Shown here: positions 45,761 through 55,091 of the stretch, one piece after another
Layout: every line of letters starts with the position of its first letter
Numbering within the stretch: position 1 is the stretch's first letter
DNA from: JBJHBP01 sp050485645
GTDB taxonomy: Bacteria > Pseudomonadota > Gammaproteobacteria > Steroidobacterales > Rariloculaceae
Assembly (NCBI GenBank): GCA_050485645.1
Contig: JBJHBT010000002.1
Location: 160,854-224,853 of the forward strand
DNA length: 64,000 nt
Direction of reading: 5' to 3'
The notes under the pieces: model-generated
Told to the model about the DNA's origin: nothing
Databases searched by the model: none
The model's input: only the letters and a program-made list of their open reading frames with translations
Position numbers and translations under genes: made by a program

Positions 45761-45923
45761 CGGTGACTCCGCAGATCGAAACGGTCCGTTGTGGGCAAGG
45801 ATAACAGGCAGTGGTTGCGGGCGGCGACAGCGACTGCGTCGCATTCGCGGGTGTCGGAGTGGTATATCATGCCGGTCGGCGACCTGACGGGGCCGCCCCC
45901 CTTGCAGACAACAGCGGAGTGTG

Positions 45924-46805
45924 ATGAAAAACAACAGGCTGCTGGACGGGCGCGAGATCCGCGACCGCATCCTTCAACAGGTGGCCGAGCGTGTCGAAAA
46001 GGCGCGCCGCGAACGGCCGATCGGCCGCATCGTCTCGGTCAGCATAGGTGAACACAAGGAGGCCGGTGCCTACGTACGCGCCCAGGCCGCCGCCGCACGC
46101 AGGGTCGGACTGGAAGTGGATGACCAGACATGGCCGGCCGATCTCACCCAGAGCGACTACAAGTCCCGGCTGGTGGCCATGAACGACGATGCCAGCGTGC
46201 TCGGCGTCATCCTGCAACGCCCCGTTCCGAAGCACGTCAACGTTCGAACACTTCAGTCCGCCATTCATCCTTTCAAGGATGTCGAGGGCATGAATCCTGC
46301 ATCCATCGGGGACATCGTCTACAACGATCTCGCTCTGGCCCCGTGTACCGCAACCGCTTCGGTGGAGCTGATCAAGGCCACTGGCCTGGACCTGCATGGC
46401 CTCGAGGTGGTGATGATCGGCCACTCGGAGATTGTCGGCAAACCGGCAGCATTCATGTTGATGGCCGAAGGCGCGACGGTGACGGTCTGTCATCACATGA
46501 CACGTTCCGTGTCAGCGCATTCCCGGCGCGCCGATGCCGTGCTGGTGGCCGTGGGCAAACCGATGTTTCTTACCGCCGACATGGTGAAGCCCGGTGCCGC
46601 TGTGATCGACATCGGCATCAATCAGATCACCGACGAGCATGGTGAAACACGCATCGTCGGCGACGTCGACACCGATCGCGTTGCCGAGGTCGCCAGCTGG
46701 GTGACACCGGTGCCCGGCGGCGTGGGCCCGGTGACAGTTGCCATGTTCATACGCAACGCCATCACGGCCCACGAAAAGCAGCTCTCGGCAGGCTGGCTGG
46801 GCTAA
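45924..46805 (+). CDS. FolD-like methylene-THF dehydrogenase/cyclohydrolase, catalytic Lys replaced
   Basis: This 293-residue protein has FolD layout throughout: AGAYVRAQAAAARRVGL, GVILQRPVP, KDVEGMNP, GHSEIVGKPAA, AVIDIGIN and the closing TPVPGGVGPVTVAMF. FolD oxidises methylene-THF and hydrolyses methenyl-THF. Numbered from ATG 45924, Tyr50, Gln98 and Asp119 of the active site are conserved. The catalytic lysine (Lys54 in E. coli, within YVxxK) is Gln54 here. Family proteins lacking this lysine are expected to lose cyclohydrolase and probably dehydrogenase activity. ATG 45924 has CGGAG 4 nt upstream and is preferred over GTG 45921. I give no gene symbol because it may be a functionally distinct paralogue. 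Confidence 0.8.
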   Translation: MKNNRLLDGREIRDRILQQVAERVEKARRERPIGRIVSVSIGEHKEAGAYVRAQAAAARRVGLEVDDQTWPADLTQSDYKSRLVAMNDDASVLGVILQRPVPKHVNVRTLQSAIHPFKDVEGMNPASIGDIVYNDLALAPCTATASVELIKATGLDLHGLEVVMIGHSEIVGKPAAFMLMAEGATVTVCHHMTRSVSAHSRRADAVLVAVGKPMFLTADMVKPGAAVIDIGINQITDEHGETRIVGDVDTDRVAEVASWVTPVPGGVGPVTVAMFIRNAITAHEKQLSAGWLG

Positions 46806-46850
46806 GCCGGGGGCTAAGCCGGGGACTGAACCGGCCCCCATGGCTCCCCC

Positions 46851-49013
46851 TCAGTGCGCGAGCGGGTCCGGACGGAACTGGAACTTCACCATCTTCGTCT
46901 TCGTGCCCTGACCACCCTCGATATGCCAGGCCAGATGGGTACCGTAGTTCGCCCACAGGCCGCGGCCTTTCCAGCCCGCATCCGCATCGTCGATACGACC
47001 GTCCATCAATCGCTGGAAGAAACCAAGTGGATACGGTACACGGAACGTACTCCACTCACCGCTTTCCGGATCCAGCAACAGCAGCGCATCGGAGTTGCCG
47101 CCCGGTGTCCACGGCAGCCCCTCGCCGAGGCCGGAGGTGTTCCAGTTGTCCACCCAGTTGTAGTACTGGAAGTCCGCCGGCACATCGGTGCCCGCGAACG
47201 TCGGCCCGTCGGTTCGGTACAGAGTCCAGCCTTCCGGACAGTGATCACCGTCGCGTGTGGCCGGTCCGTTCAACACCTCACAGCGGCGGCGATCAAAGCT
47301 GGCCACATGACTGCTGCCGGCCAGTGACGTCCAGACAACGCCATCACGATCGACATCGAGGCCGCGCGGCCCGAAGCCCGGCTCCGGTACGCGGAAACGT
47401 TCCGCGATGCAGGTATCCGGCGCATTGTCACCCGGCGTGAAGCGCACCAGATAGCCCGGATAGTCGGTGATCGATGCCCAGATCACGAACTCCTCGCCCG
47501 ATGCCGGACTCGGCTGCACTCCGTACACCTGCCCGCCGATGCGCGTGTCACGGGACGCATCGAAAGGCTGATTGGGTTCGTTCCAGGGACGCGTGATACG
47601 ACCGTCACCGCTGGTATCGATGACCAGCGGGCACCAGCCCTGCGACGCCTGCTCATCGCCGGTCTCGTCGAACATGCGCGTGTTGATCCAGCCCAGATAG
47701 CCGGGACCGGCCAGCGGGTTGAACCATAGCGTGTCGTCCTCGTCGTAGCCGAACTGCAGATGATGGGTTGCGAAACAGGTGTCGATCAGCGTGAACTCAC
47801 CGGTTCGCGGATCGTAGTAAGACGCATGCCGGAACGCGTTCGCGATCGGGAAATACTGTGCGTAGCGGTTCGTCGAACCCTCACGACACCATGGCGGGTT
47901 CGCCGCCGACCGGATCGCGGACGTGAGCCAGATACGGCCGTGCGCATCCGGCATCGGATTGTGCGGATCGGACGGTTGCTCGGCACCCCAGTGATGGAAG
48001 TCGCCATAGAACGGCGACGTCGCCGTCGCCGGCGGGAAACGCGTGGGCACGGTGGACGCATCGTCCCGGGTGGGAATCAGGATCTCGTGCGCAATATGCG
48101 TGACAGGGTCCAGCACCGCGAGCTTGCCATGGCCGCTCGAGACCGCATACACGGGGCCGTTGGCGTTCACGGTCGGATCACGCTTGTCGGTCACGATCTC
48201 ATCGTGCATGTACGAGGTCTCGGTGCCCCAGTCCCACATCGTGATCACGACATTGCGCTCGATGCCTTCGGGACGTGGTGGTGAGGGTGGCAGCGCGCCG
48301 GCCGCGATGCCGTCGGTCCATTCCGCGAACACCTCGGTACTGCGCTGTGCGCCCAGCATGGCAAGACGTGCGAACATGTCGCTGCCACGTACGCCGGTGC
48401 GCAGTCGCCGCAGCCACAGCGCCTGCGACGTGGCATCGGTCAGGCCTTCCTCTGCGAGGAACTCGGGCGTCCAGTGGTCGAAGGTGCGGGTGACTTGATT
48501 GCCGATCTGATGGCAGAAATTACAGCCCAGCTTGAGCCCGTCCAGCCACTGCGCCTGACTCTGCATCGCGCCGCCAAGACCCGCCCCGTCACCACCGGCC
48601 GCGGGAAACTCGGATTCGGCCGGCGGACGCAGCAGCGACCACCAGTAATCACCCGGATACACGCTTGCCGCCTCGGCGGCATTCGCGGCCGGCTCAACGT
48701 CGAGCCGCACATCGTGCGCGCCAGGACGCAGATAGGACTTCTCCGAATCCCGCAGGCCGTAGCCGCGCACCCAGACATGGTAGTTGACCATCGGCAGTTC
48801 CGGGATCACGAACCGGCCATCGTCGTCGGTCACCACAATCTTGATGTAGGGCGTCGGCAGATCGGTGGTCTCGGCGATCACCCAGACCCCGGCTTCCGGG
48901 CCCCCACTGCCGGCGACGACTCCGGCGATATGGCCTTCCTGCGGCAGTATGCCCTGCTGCGCATACACCACTCCGAAAGCCGCAAGCAGTGCGGCCAGCA
49001 ATGTCCTTCGCAT
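46851..49013 (-). CDS. Exported carboxypeptidase-regulatory-like/beta-propeller protein with CxxCH
   Basis: This 721-residue protein has a signal peptide (RRTLLAALLAAFGVVYA). A carboxypeptidase regulatory-like beta-sandwich follows at about residues 25-110 (GVVAGSGGPEAGVWV, DDDGRFVIPELP). A c-type haem motif CNFCH lies at 164-168, and then a Vgb-like propeller with GYDEDDTLWFNPL, GPRGLDVDRDGVVWTSLAGS and NSDALLLLDPESGEW. The haem motif makes it a possible periplasmic cytochrome. ATG 49013 is set by AGGGG about 7 nt upstream. It diverges from a cytochrome P460-type gene. Confidence 0.72.
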   Translation of the reverse strand: MRRTLLAALLAAFGVVYAQQGILPQEGHIAGVVAGSGGPEAGVWVIAETTDLPTPYIKIVVTDDDGRFVIPELPMVNYHVWVRGYGLRDSEKSYLRPGAHDVRLDVEPAANAAEAASVYPGDYWWSLLRPPAESEFPAAGGDGAGLGGAMQSQAQWLDGLKLGCNFCHQIGNQVTRTFDHWTPEFLAEEGLTDATSQALWLRRLRTGVRGSDMFARLAMLGAQRSTEVFAEWTDGIAAGALPPSPPRPEGIERNVVITMWDWGTETSYMHDEIVTDKRDPTVNANGPVYAVSSGHGKLAVLDPVTHIAHEILIPTRDDASTVPTRFPPATATSPFYGDFHHWGAEQPSDPHNPMPDAHGRIWLTSAIRSAANPPWCREGSTNRYAQYFPIANAFRHASYYDPRTGEFTLIDTCFATHHLQFGYDEDDTLWFNPLAGPGYLGWINTRMFDETGDEQASQGWCPLVIDTSGDGRITRPWNEPNQPFDASRDTRIGGQVYGVQPSPASGEEFVIWASITDYPGYLVRFTPGDNAPDTCIAERFRVPEPGFGPRGLDVDRDGVVWTSLAGSSHVASFDRRRCEVLNGPATRDGDHCPEGWTLYRTDGPTFAGTDVPADFQYYNWVDNWNTSGLGEGLPWTPGGNSDALLLLDPESGEWSTFRVPYPLGFFQRLMDGRIDDADAGWKGRGLWANYGTHLAWHIEGGQGTKTKMVKFQFRPDPLAH

Positions 49014-49249
49014 CCCCATTCCCCTGATCCTGTTGTTGTCATCCGGCGCGGGCAAACGCGCGATTGTCGATTGTACCGCGTTTGAACGGGCGCAAGGCAC
49101 CACGGCGAAGCGTGTGGCCACGTCAGGTCGCGGCGGCAGCACCGCCAGACTCGCCGCGTCCGGGCAGCCCCGGACACGGTGGTTGACCGGCAGCAGTTGC
49201 GGATACCATGCGCTAATCAGCACTGTAGAGAAGACTCACCGGAGAGGCC

Positions 49250-50059
49250 GTGAAACTCCCGACAATCCCGCTGCTAATGCTCGGACTGGGCGCTGCGGCT
49301 GCCCAGGCACAGTCGCCAGCCGCCGGCAACGAAGTGCCTGAACACGCGCGTACCTGTGCCGCCTGCCATGGTGAGAACGGCGTCAGTATCGACGCCGGCA
49401 CCCCGAACCTCGCCGCGCAGCGGGCCGGCTACATCGGCGCTCAGCTACGCGCCTACCGCTCCGGCATGCGGGAGAACGCGCTGATGAATGCCGTGGCCGC
49501 ACCGCTGTCCGACGCACAGATCGACACGCTGGCGGAGCACTACGCCGCGATGGCCGGCCCGGCGGACGGCTCGCAGACATCACCGATGCTGGACGAGCTG
49601 GTGCTCGCCGAGTTCCCGTTCCCGGCCGATTACGAATCCGGATTCCTGCGCTACCGAACGACCTATCCCGGCAGCCAGGTGCGCTATCTGTACGCGAACG
49701 AGGTTGCCGTGGCGGCCGCACGCGCCGGTGGCGATCTGCCGGACGGCTCGTACCTGATCGTCGAAATCTTCGCACAGCGGCAGGATGTCGACGGCAATGT
49801 GGTGCTCGGCGACGACGGTCAGCCGTTGGCGGGCGAACGCATCGGCTACAACGTGATGGCACGCGAAGCCGGTTGGGGTGACCGGGTTCCGAGGCTGCTG
49901 CGCAATGAAAACTGGCAGTATGCGAACCTCGACGCCAACGGCGATGTGAACGTCGCGGCGAACCAGGCGGCCTGTCTGGCCTGCCATGTACCGCTGACCG
50001 ACAGCAGCTTTCTGTTCACGATCGAAGCGCTGACGGAAGCAGCCGGCGCTACGGACTAG
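49250..50059 (+). CDS. Exported cytochrome c / cytochrome P460-domain protein, GTG start
   Basis: This 269-residue protein has a signal peptide (KLPTIPLLMLGLGAAAAQA). A c553-like haem domain has CAACH at 36-40. A P460-like domain (YESGFLRYRTTYPGSQVRYL, GSYLIVEIFAQRQDVDG) ends in a second haem site CLACH at 242-246. Family proteins bind haem c or P460 and can oxidise hydroxylamine or detoxify NO-derived species; function here is unproven. The start is GTG 49250 preceded by GGAGAGG. The stop overlaps the converging avtA gene by 4 bp. Confidence 0.85.
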   Translation: MKLPTIPLLMLGLGAAAAQAQSPAAGNEVPEHARTCAACHGENGVSIDAGTPNLAAQRAGYIGAQLRAYRSGMRENALMNAVAAPLSDAQIDTLAEHYAAMAGPADGSQTSPMLDELVLAEFPFPADYESGFLRYRTTYPGSQVRYLYANEVAVAAARAGGDLPDGSYLIVEIFAQRQDVDGNVVLGDDGQPLAGERIGYNVMAREAGWGDRVPRLLRNENWQYANLDANGDVNVAANQAACLACHVPLTDSSFLFTIEALTEAAGATD

Positions 50060-51321
50060 CCCGATGCCGCATGAAGGCGGCGCACTTCCTCAGCCAGTAC
50101 ACGGATACCGCGTTCGACATCGGCGCTATCCTGCGCGAATGATAGGCGCAGACATTCGTCGCGATGCCGCCAGGGTTCTGCAAGCCCGGGAAAGAAATAG
50201 TGGCCTGACAGCACGAACACATCTCTCGCTTTCAGGCGTCGGTAGAGTTCGGCGCTGCTCACCGGTAGCCCCGGCAGCCACAGCCACAGGAACATCGCGC
50301 CTTCCGGCCGGTGCAGCCGGAACGGCAGGCCGGCCAGTTCGCGCTGCAGCAGTTCGGCCGCCGCGAATGCGCGTTCACGATAAAACGGCGCGATCTGCTC
50401 CCGGCTCATGCGGATGATCTCGCCGCTTGCGACCAGCGGTTCGAGCAGCACCGGCCCCACGCTGCCGACGGCAAGACTGAATACGGCGGTCATGCGTGTC
50501 AGTGCGTCGATGATGCCCTCGTTCGCGACCACGATACCGGTGCGCACGCCGGGCAGCCCCAGCTTCGACAGGCTCATGCACAGGATGACATTGTCGTTCC
50601 ACAACGGCTCAGCATCGGTAAACACGATGCCGGGGAACGGCACGCCGTAGGCACTGTCGACGATCAGCGGCGCACCACTGCCTCGGCACAGCTGCTCCAG
50701 CCGGTTCAGCTCGCTATCCGTGAGCACATTGCCGGTGGGGTTGGTCGGCCGTGACACACACACCGCCGCGATCGACTCGTCGATCTCCAGTGCTTCGAAA
50801 TCCAGGCGGTACTTGAAGTAGCAGTCATCCAGATCCTCGATGACTGGCCGTCTGGCGACGAAGAAATCGTCGCTGAGGCCCACGTCGGCATAGCCAACGT
50901 ACTCGGGTGTTACCGGCAGCAGGATGCGGCGCGTGGCACCATCGGTGAATTCACCCGCCAGCATATTGAACAGCATGAAAAAACTGGTCTGGCTGCCGCT
51001 GGTCAGCGCGATGTTGTCTTCGGTCAGAGGCCAGCCGTATTCGCGGGTAAGCAATCGCGCGAGTGCGCGCCGGAAACCGACTTCACCGCGCGGATGCGCG
51101 TAGTTCGCCAGCATGCGACTGAAGTCCGCCTCGCTGGCCGCGGCTTCCGCCAACCGCTCCCGCAGGCGCCGCTGTACCTGCGGGATTCGTCCGGGATTGC
51201 CGCCCCCCAACATCGCAACCTTGCGTTCGCCGCTCATCGCGTGACCAAGGTCGTCCATCAGTTCGAGCGCGCCGGTTTCGCGCGTGAAGCGTTCGCCGAA
51301 CCGTGAAAGTCGAGGCAACAT
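50056..51321 (-). CDS. avtA: Valine--pyruvate aminotransferase
   Basis: This 421-residue PLP enzyme (fold type I) shows AvtA hallmarks: VAMLGGGNPGRIPQVQ near the start, SGSQTSFFMLFNMLAGEF, SRPTNPTGNVLTD, IVDSAYGVPFPG and the PLP lysine in CMSLSKLGLPGVRTGIV. It transfers amino groups between valine and pyruvate/alanine. The length equals E. coli AvtA (about 417). The ribosome site before ATG 51321 is weak (GGTGG). It is single and its 3' end overlaps the cytochrome gene by 4 bp. Confidence 0.92.
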   Translation of the reverse strand: MLPRLSRFGERFTRETGALELMDDLGHAMSGERKVAMLGGGNPGRIPQVQRRLRERLAEAAASEADFSRMLANYAHPRGEVGFRRALARLLTREYGWPLTEDNIALTSGSQTSFFMLFNMLAGEFTDGATRRILLPVTPEYVGYADVGLSDDFFVARRPVIEDLDDCYFKYRLDFEALEIDESIAAVCVSRPTNPTGNVLTDSELNRLEQLCRGSGAPLIVDSAYGVPFPGIVFTDAEPLWNDNVILCMSLSKLGLPGVRTGIVVANEGIIDALTRMTAVFSLAVGSVGPVLLEPLVASGEIIRMSREQIAPFYRERAFAAAELLQRELAGLPFRLHRPEGAMFLWLWLPGLPVSSAELYRRLKARDVFVLSGHYFFPGLAEPWRHRDECLRLSFAQDSADVERGIRVLAEEVRRLHAASG

Positions 51322-51433
51322 CCACCGATGCTACTACAGGATGGTTGTGCTACGCCTCAACCGCCGGTTCGCCCCGCGCTGGTGGCCGGTGACGTTCGCG
51401 CATGAGTCACCGCGGCTGAGTCGCTTTCCCCCG

Positions 51434-52513
51434 TCAGTGATCGACCTCGGGCGTGCAGCCGAAGGGCTGCAACGCGAGCTCGCTAGGGGCGTAGGTGGCG
51501 GTGACCGGCGGAAACGGACGCGTGTAGTAAACGGGATCATGTGTTTCGATCGTCACGTTCAGGAGTCCTGTCTCCGGGTCGACGCGAACCTGCTCGCGGG
51601 TCGTCATCTGATCAGAATGCAGCAGGCCGATCTGTGCGCCGTCCGCCCGCAGCACGTACTGGCTGACGATACCGCCGCGTGCATAGCGTGTGTCGACCAC
51701 CAGTGTGTCATCCTCGAAGCGGCCGATCGAATAGCCGAGCGTACCCGCCTGCAGCGTTTGCGGAAATTCGTCGACATCGAGATGGATGATGCGCTCGGCG
51801 TCCATCCATTCGGCACGGAGTCGCACGCGCTCGCCGTCACGACTGATCTGAAGTGGCGTCCCGACCGCGAACCACACACGCCGTACACCGATCGGGTCAC
51901 AGCGCAGCACCGGGTCGTCGGTATAAGGATCGTAGGCGGCCGAAGCGTGCCGGCCCGCCTCCGTAAGGTGCTCGATCATCGGATCCTGCTGCCCGCCTCC
52001 GCCTCCAGCGCGCGGCCGCAGCAGCCAGGCGCCGAAAATCGTACCGGCGGCCACGGTTTCAGGTTCGGCGGCGGGCGACGAAGGGGTCGACGCTGCCGCA
52101 CGTGCGGCAGCGGGTCCGTCGGCACTGAGCACTCGGCCGTCGGCAAGCTCGACGGTGCGGAAGAAACAGCCGCGCGGATCCCGACGTGCCGCGGCACCGG
52201 ATACCACCAGACGCGTGCCGGGTACCAGCACGCCGCGTGTCACACCGTGGCGTTCCAGCATCGTCACGCCATGCGACTCGCAGACCCAGACCTGCGGATC
52301 ACCGTCGTCACCGATGACCTCGATGTGCAGATAGGCGTGCGGATTGCGAGCTTCGAAACGTACGACCGTGCCATCGAGCACGACAGGTGTATCCGGGTCG
52401 AAATGCGGGACGAAACTGTGATGGGCCGAGGTCAGGGGCACGCTGCCCAGCATCAGTCCAAGAGCAGTTGCCACGGGCGCCGCCGATAGCCGCTTTCGAT
52501 TCTCCAGCGTCAC
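51434..52513 (-). CDS. Exported fusion of DUF6152-like and diverged GDTLV partner domains
   Basis: This 359-residue protein has a signal peptide ending LTSA, then HHSFVPHFDPDTPVVLDG. The first half is DUF6152-like (FEARNPHAYLHIEV, ESHGVTMLERHGV). After a Ser/Ala/Pro linker the second half carries LGYSIGRFEDDTLVVDTRYA and TIETHDPVYYTRPFPP, a diverged partner domain. The start is GTG 52513 following five Gs at 5 nt. It is separate from the other copies by 20 kb or more. It repeats the fusion seen at 19735, with lower identity, so it probably diverged early or joined independently. Confidence 0.72.
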   Translation of the reverse strand: MTLENRKRLSAAPVATALGLMLGSVPLTSAHHSFVPHFDPDTPVVLDGTVVRFEARNPHAYLHIEVIGDDGDPQVWVCESHGVTMLERHGVTRGVLVPGTRLVVSGAAARRDPRGCFFRTVELADGRVLSADGPAAARAAASTPSSPAAEPETVAAGTIFGAWLLRPRAGGGGGQQDPMIEHLTEAGRHASAAYDPYTDDPVLRCDPIGVRRVWFAVGTPLQISRDGERVRLRAEWMDAERIIHLDVDEFPQTLQAGTLGYSIGRFEDDTLVVDTRYARGGIVSQYVLRADGAQIGLLHSDQMTTREQVRVDPETGLLNVTIETHDPVYYTRPFPPVTATYAPSELALQPFGCTPEVDH

Positions 52514-52623
52514 GATGTCCCCCGGTGCGCGGTATCTGTTACGGCGTCGATTATAGTCCGCTTCCGTTGGGAAAGCAGACACTGACCCGGTCGCTTCCTG
52601 CGCGAGGCGACTCCGCGGAACCG

Positions 52624-52806
52624 TCAAGCCGAAGTCTGCTCATCCAGGGAAAGCGTCGCGGGTCCCCATCCGACCTGTTGCAGGGTCCGCGACGCAACAC
52701 ATTTGTGCGCGCCGTTCAGCCTGTCGGCGGCGGCCCCTCCTGGCCCTCCCGGTGCCTGCATGACGCCATCGAGTGTGATGAAGGTGTTGGCAACCAGTTT
52801 GCGCAT
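52624..52806 (-). pseudogene. DHFR-like (RibD C-terminal family) gene with internal deletion
   Basis: This 60-codon frame starts MRKLVANTFITLDGVMQAPG, the typical N-terminus of RibD-C-type dihydrofolate-reductase-family proteins (about 180-200 residues). It then jumps to NGAHKCVASRTLQQVGWGP, which corresponds to the family's mid-region KxVxSRTL segment, and stops soon after. About 60 internal residues and the C-terminal third are missing. It may still be transcribed but cannot make a full domain. Confidence 0.6.
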
Positions 52807-53159
52807 GAGCTGACTCTCCCGGTAAATGCCTGACAGGTCTCAAGTCCTCCAACTGAGTCATCGAAGTCGAAAAGCGGAAGTCGACATGGTTCGATGTGGG
52901 TTCGGTGTGGGATCCGAGCGCCGATAATCCTGGCGTGACTAGTCACCGGAATTTTGTTCTACTTGGACATGTCGGCGAGTCTGAACGTGACTTCCGGCAC
53001 CACTACCTATTGGGCCTGACCACGAATAATCAAAAACGAATGAACGGGGTCCGATGCAGGCGTTGAACATGTCACCCGGTTTGGCTCTCAGCACGACGCA
53101 GGCCGTAGCCGGGCATACGCCGGCCGCACCGCCGCACAGCACCCGGAGTCGAAACCATC
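52807..53159. other. Non-coding region
   Basis: This stretch of about 350 bp between a pseudogene and a divergent membrane-protein gene is lower in GC than its surroundings (52930-53040). No gene, hairpin with T-run or clear promoter was found. It may hold promoter elements for the plus-strand gene at 53160. Confidence 0.35.
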
Positions 53160-55019
53160 ATGACCTTTGAATACGGTTCCCAGGTTATCGCGGTACGCAA
53201 CCCGTTCCGCCTGGAAGGGCTGGCGTATGCCATTCGCGGCCTCATTGTCGTGCCGCTGGGTGTCTCCCTGATGCTGGGCGTAGAGCAGCGTGTCAGCGCC
53301 GGTGAGCAGACGCTGGGCTGGCTCTGGGCAGCCGGTGGGTTGATCCTGATTGCCTACGGACTGCATGCCCTGATGATCGCCGGCTTCAAGATGTTCCGCT
53401 TCTACGTAGGCCGGGGCGTGCCGGCCAATCTGGCCGCGCACTCGCTGGAGGAGTTCTCCGAAGACGCACACGGTGAGTACGCTTCGTCCACAACCATTGC
53501 CCCTGGCAGCAAGGGTGACCCGCGCTACCAGGGCCAGTATGTGCCGAAGCAGCTGTCCGAAATGCTGCTCGGGCGTAAGAACCTGACGTTCGTCGAACCC
53601 CGCGGCTGGCTGGCCAGACTGCTGAACAGCCTGATCTATCCGATGATCTTCCTGCCGCATCCGATGCGTGGCGTGACATTGAAACTGTTCATGGCGACCT
53701 GGTACACGGGCATGCTGTTCGCGCTGTACGGACTGGCCATGTTTTCCGGCACCACCGGTCTGACCGCGGTGACCAGCACGCCGGTGCAGGACTATCTGGC
53801 GACCGCGCTGCTGATTGGTCTCGTACTCGTATGGCTGCGCTTCCTGCCGCACCGTGGCGACCTGCGCCGTCCGCGTCTGCACAGCTCGCTGCTGGATGGC
53901 GGCACCCCGAAGTTCCGCTGGTTCATGAAGCACGCCTTGCTCGTACTGCTGGCCATCGCCCTGCCCTGGATGCTGCTTCAGATGCACGCTGAATCGCCGC
54001 TGCCGCCGGTGCCGTTGTCGCCTTATCCGTGGCTGGGCATGATCGCGGCACTGGCCGCGATTGCGCTGGCCTATGCGCTGCTGATGGCCTGGCGGCGCGC
54101 GCCGCGCGAGGTCGTGCCGACGAATGTGTCCGAGTATCGCGAACACTGGCAGGAGAACGTCCACCCGATGGATATTTTTCGAGCCCTCGAGATGACCCTC
54201 GCCAATCATCGCTATCTGGAAATACCGAATCGCGTCTATCGGCTGAAGCGACCGAACCTGAAGGGCCAGGACAGCGAGAACAAGGGCGATTTCACCGGCG
54301 AAACGCTGCAGGAAATCCAGCCAGAGCCATTGGCCGATCAGCGCCGCGACCCGCTGGTGCTGCCGGGCGTGGCGCTCGGACAGCTCCTGCTGCTGGTCGC
54401 AGCGCTCTGGCTGTACCGGGGCGTATCCGCCGCGGACGCGGTCAACGGCGTTGCGCTGCTTGAGCTTGCGACCGGTCCGTTTCTGCTGTCGATTTTCGGT
54501 GCCGCGGTCGCGACCACCGCCAACATCTATCTCGGCGAGATTCGCTTCCAGTCACAGCTGCTCGCGTTTCAGGCCAGCGGCACGTACTCGGAATCGCGTC
54601 TGGCCACCGGCATGAGCATTTACGATTCGACCCGCTCGGAAAATCGCATCGTGCGCTCCAGCATCACGCCGTGGCTGATCGTCAGCCGCATCACGTCCAG
54701 CATCATCGCGGTCAGCGGCGCGTTGAATCTCGAACAACGACGCTACGTGCTCGGCATGGAAAGGAGCCCTGCGCTGTGCGACGAACTGATCCGCGACATG
54801 CGCAATTATCTGAAGGACCGACAGATCATGGCCGGCGTGCAGTCCGGCAGCGATCTCGAAGCTGCATCGACGATACACCAGATGAACGAACGCGCTCGGG
54901 AAGGTCGCGCCGGCCTCGCACCGCCTCCGGCGCACCCGCAGTTGTCCGAGGAAGTGATCCGCGAGCGCCAGGAAGCGTTGGGCGACGAACAGGCCCGCGA
55001 CACACCGGAACGAGGCTGA
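53160..55019 (+). CDS. Polytopic inner-membrane protein of unknown function
   Basis: This 619-residue protein has about eight hydrophobic segments, including AIRGLIVVPLGVSLMLGV, LWAAGGLILIAYGLHALMI, FALYGLAMFSGTTGL, ATALLIGLVLVWL, ALLVLLAIALPWMLLQ, GMIAALAAIALAYALL, GVALGQLLLLVAALWLY and GPFLLSIFGAAVATTANI. A soluble stretch at about 310-400 has EYREHWQENVHPMDIFRALE. The charged C-terminus (EEVIRERQEALGDEQARD) is likely cytoplasmic. No family is recognised. ATG 53160 has GGAG 11 nt upstream. It is followed 72 bp later by a LuxR-HTH gene. Confidence 0.7.
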   Translation: MTFEYGSQVIAVRNPFRLEGLAYAIRGLIVVPLGVSLMLGVEQRVSAGEQTLGWLWAAGGLILIAYGLHALMIAGFKMFRFYVGRGVPANLAAHSLEEFSEDAHGEYASSTTIAPGSKGDPRYQGQYVPKQLSEMLLGRKNLTFVEPRGWLARLLNSLIYPMIFLPHPMRGVTLKLFMATWYTGMLFALYGLAMFSGTTGLTAVTSTPVQDYLATALLIGLVLVWLRFLPHRGDLRRPRLHSSLLDGGTPKFRWFMKHALLVLLAIALPWMLLQMHAESPLPPVPLSPYPWLGMIAALAAIALAYALLMAWRRAPREVVPTNVSEYREHWQENVHPMDIFRALEMTLANHRYLEIPNRVYRLKRPNLKGQDSENKGDFTGETLQEIQPEPLADQRRDPLVLPGVALGQLLLLVAALWLYRGVSAADAVNGVALLELATGPFLLSIFGAAVATTANIYLGEIRFQSQLLAFQASGTYSESRLATGMSIYDSTRSENRIVRSSITPWLIVSRITSSIIAVSGALNLEQRRYVLGMERSPALCDELIRDMRNYLKDRQIMAGVQSGSDLEAASTIHQMNERAREGRAGLAPPPAHPQLSEEVIRERQEALGDEQARDTPERG

Positions 55020-55091
55020 ACGAGGCCACCTCCTCCTATCGGCTCGGCCAGTTCATTGGTTCGTTGATCGCTGCTCCCCGGAGAACCCGGC

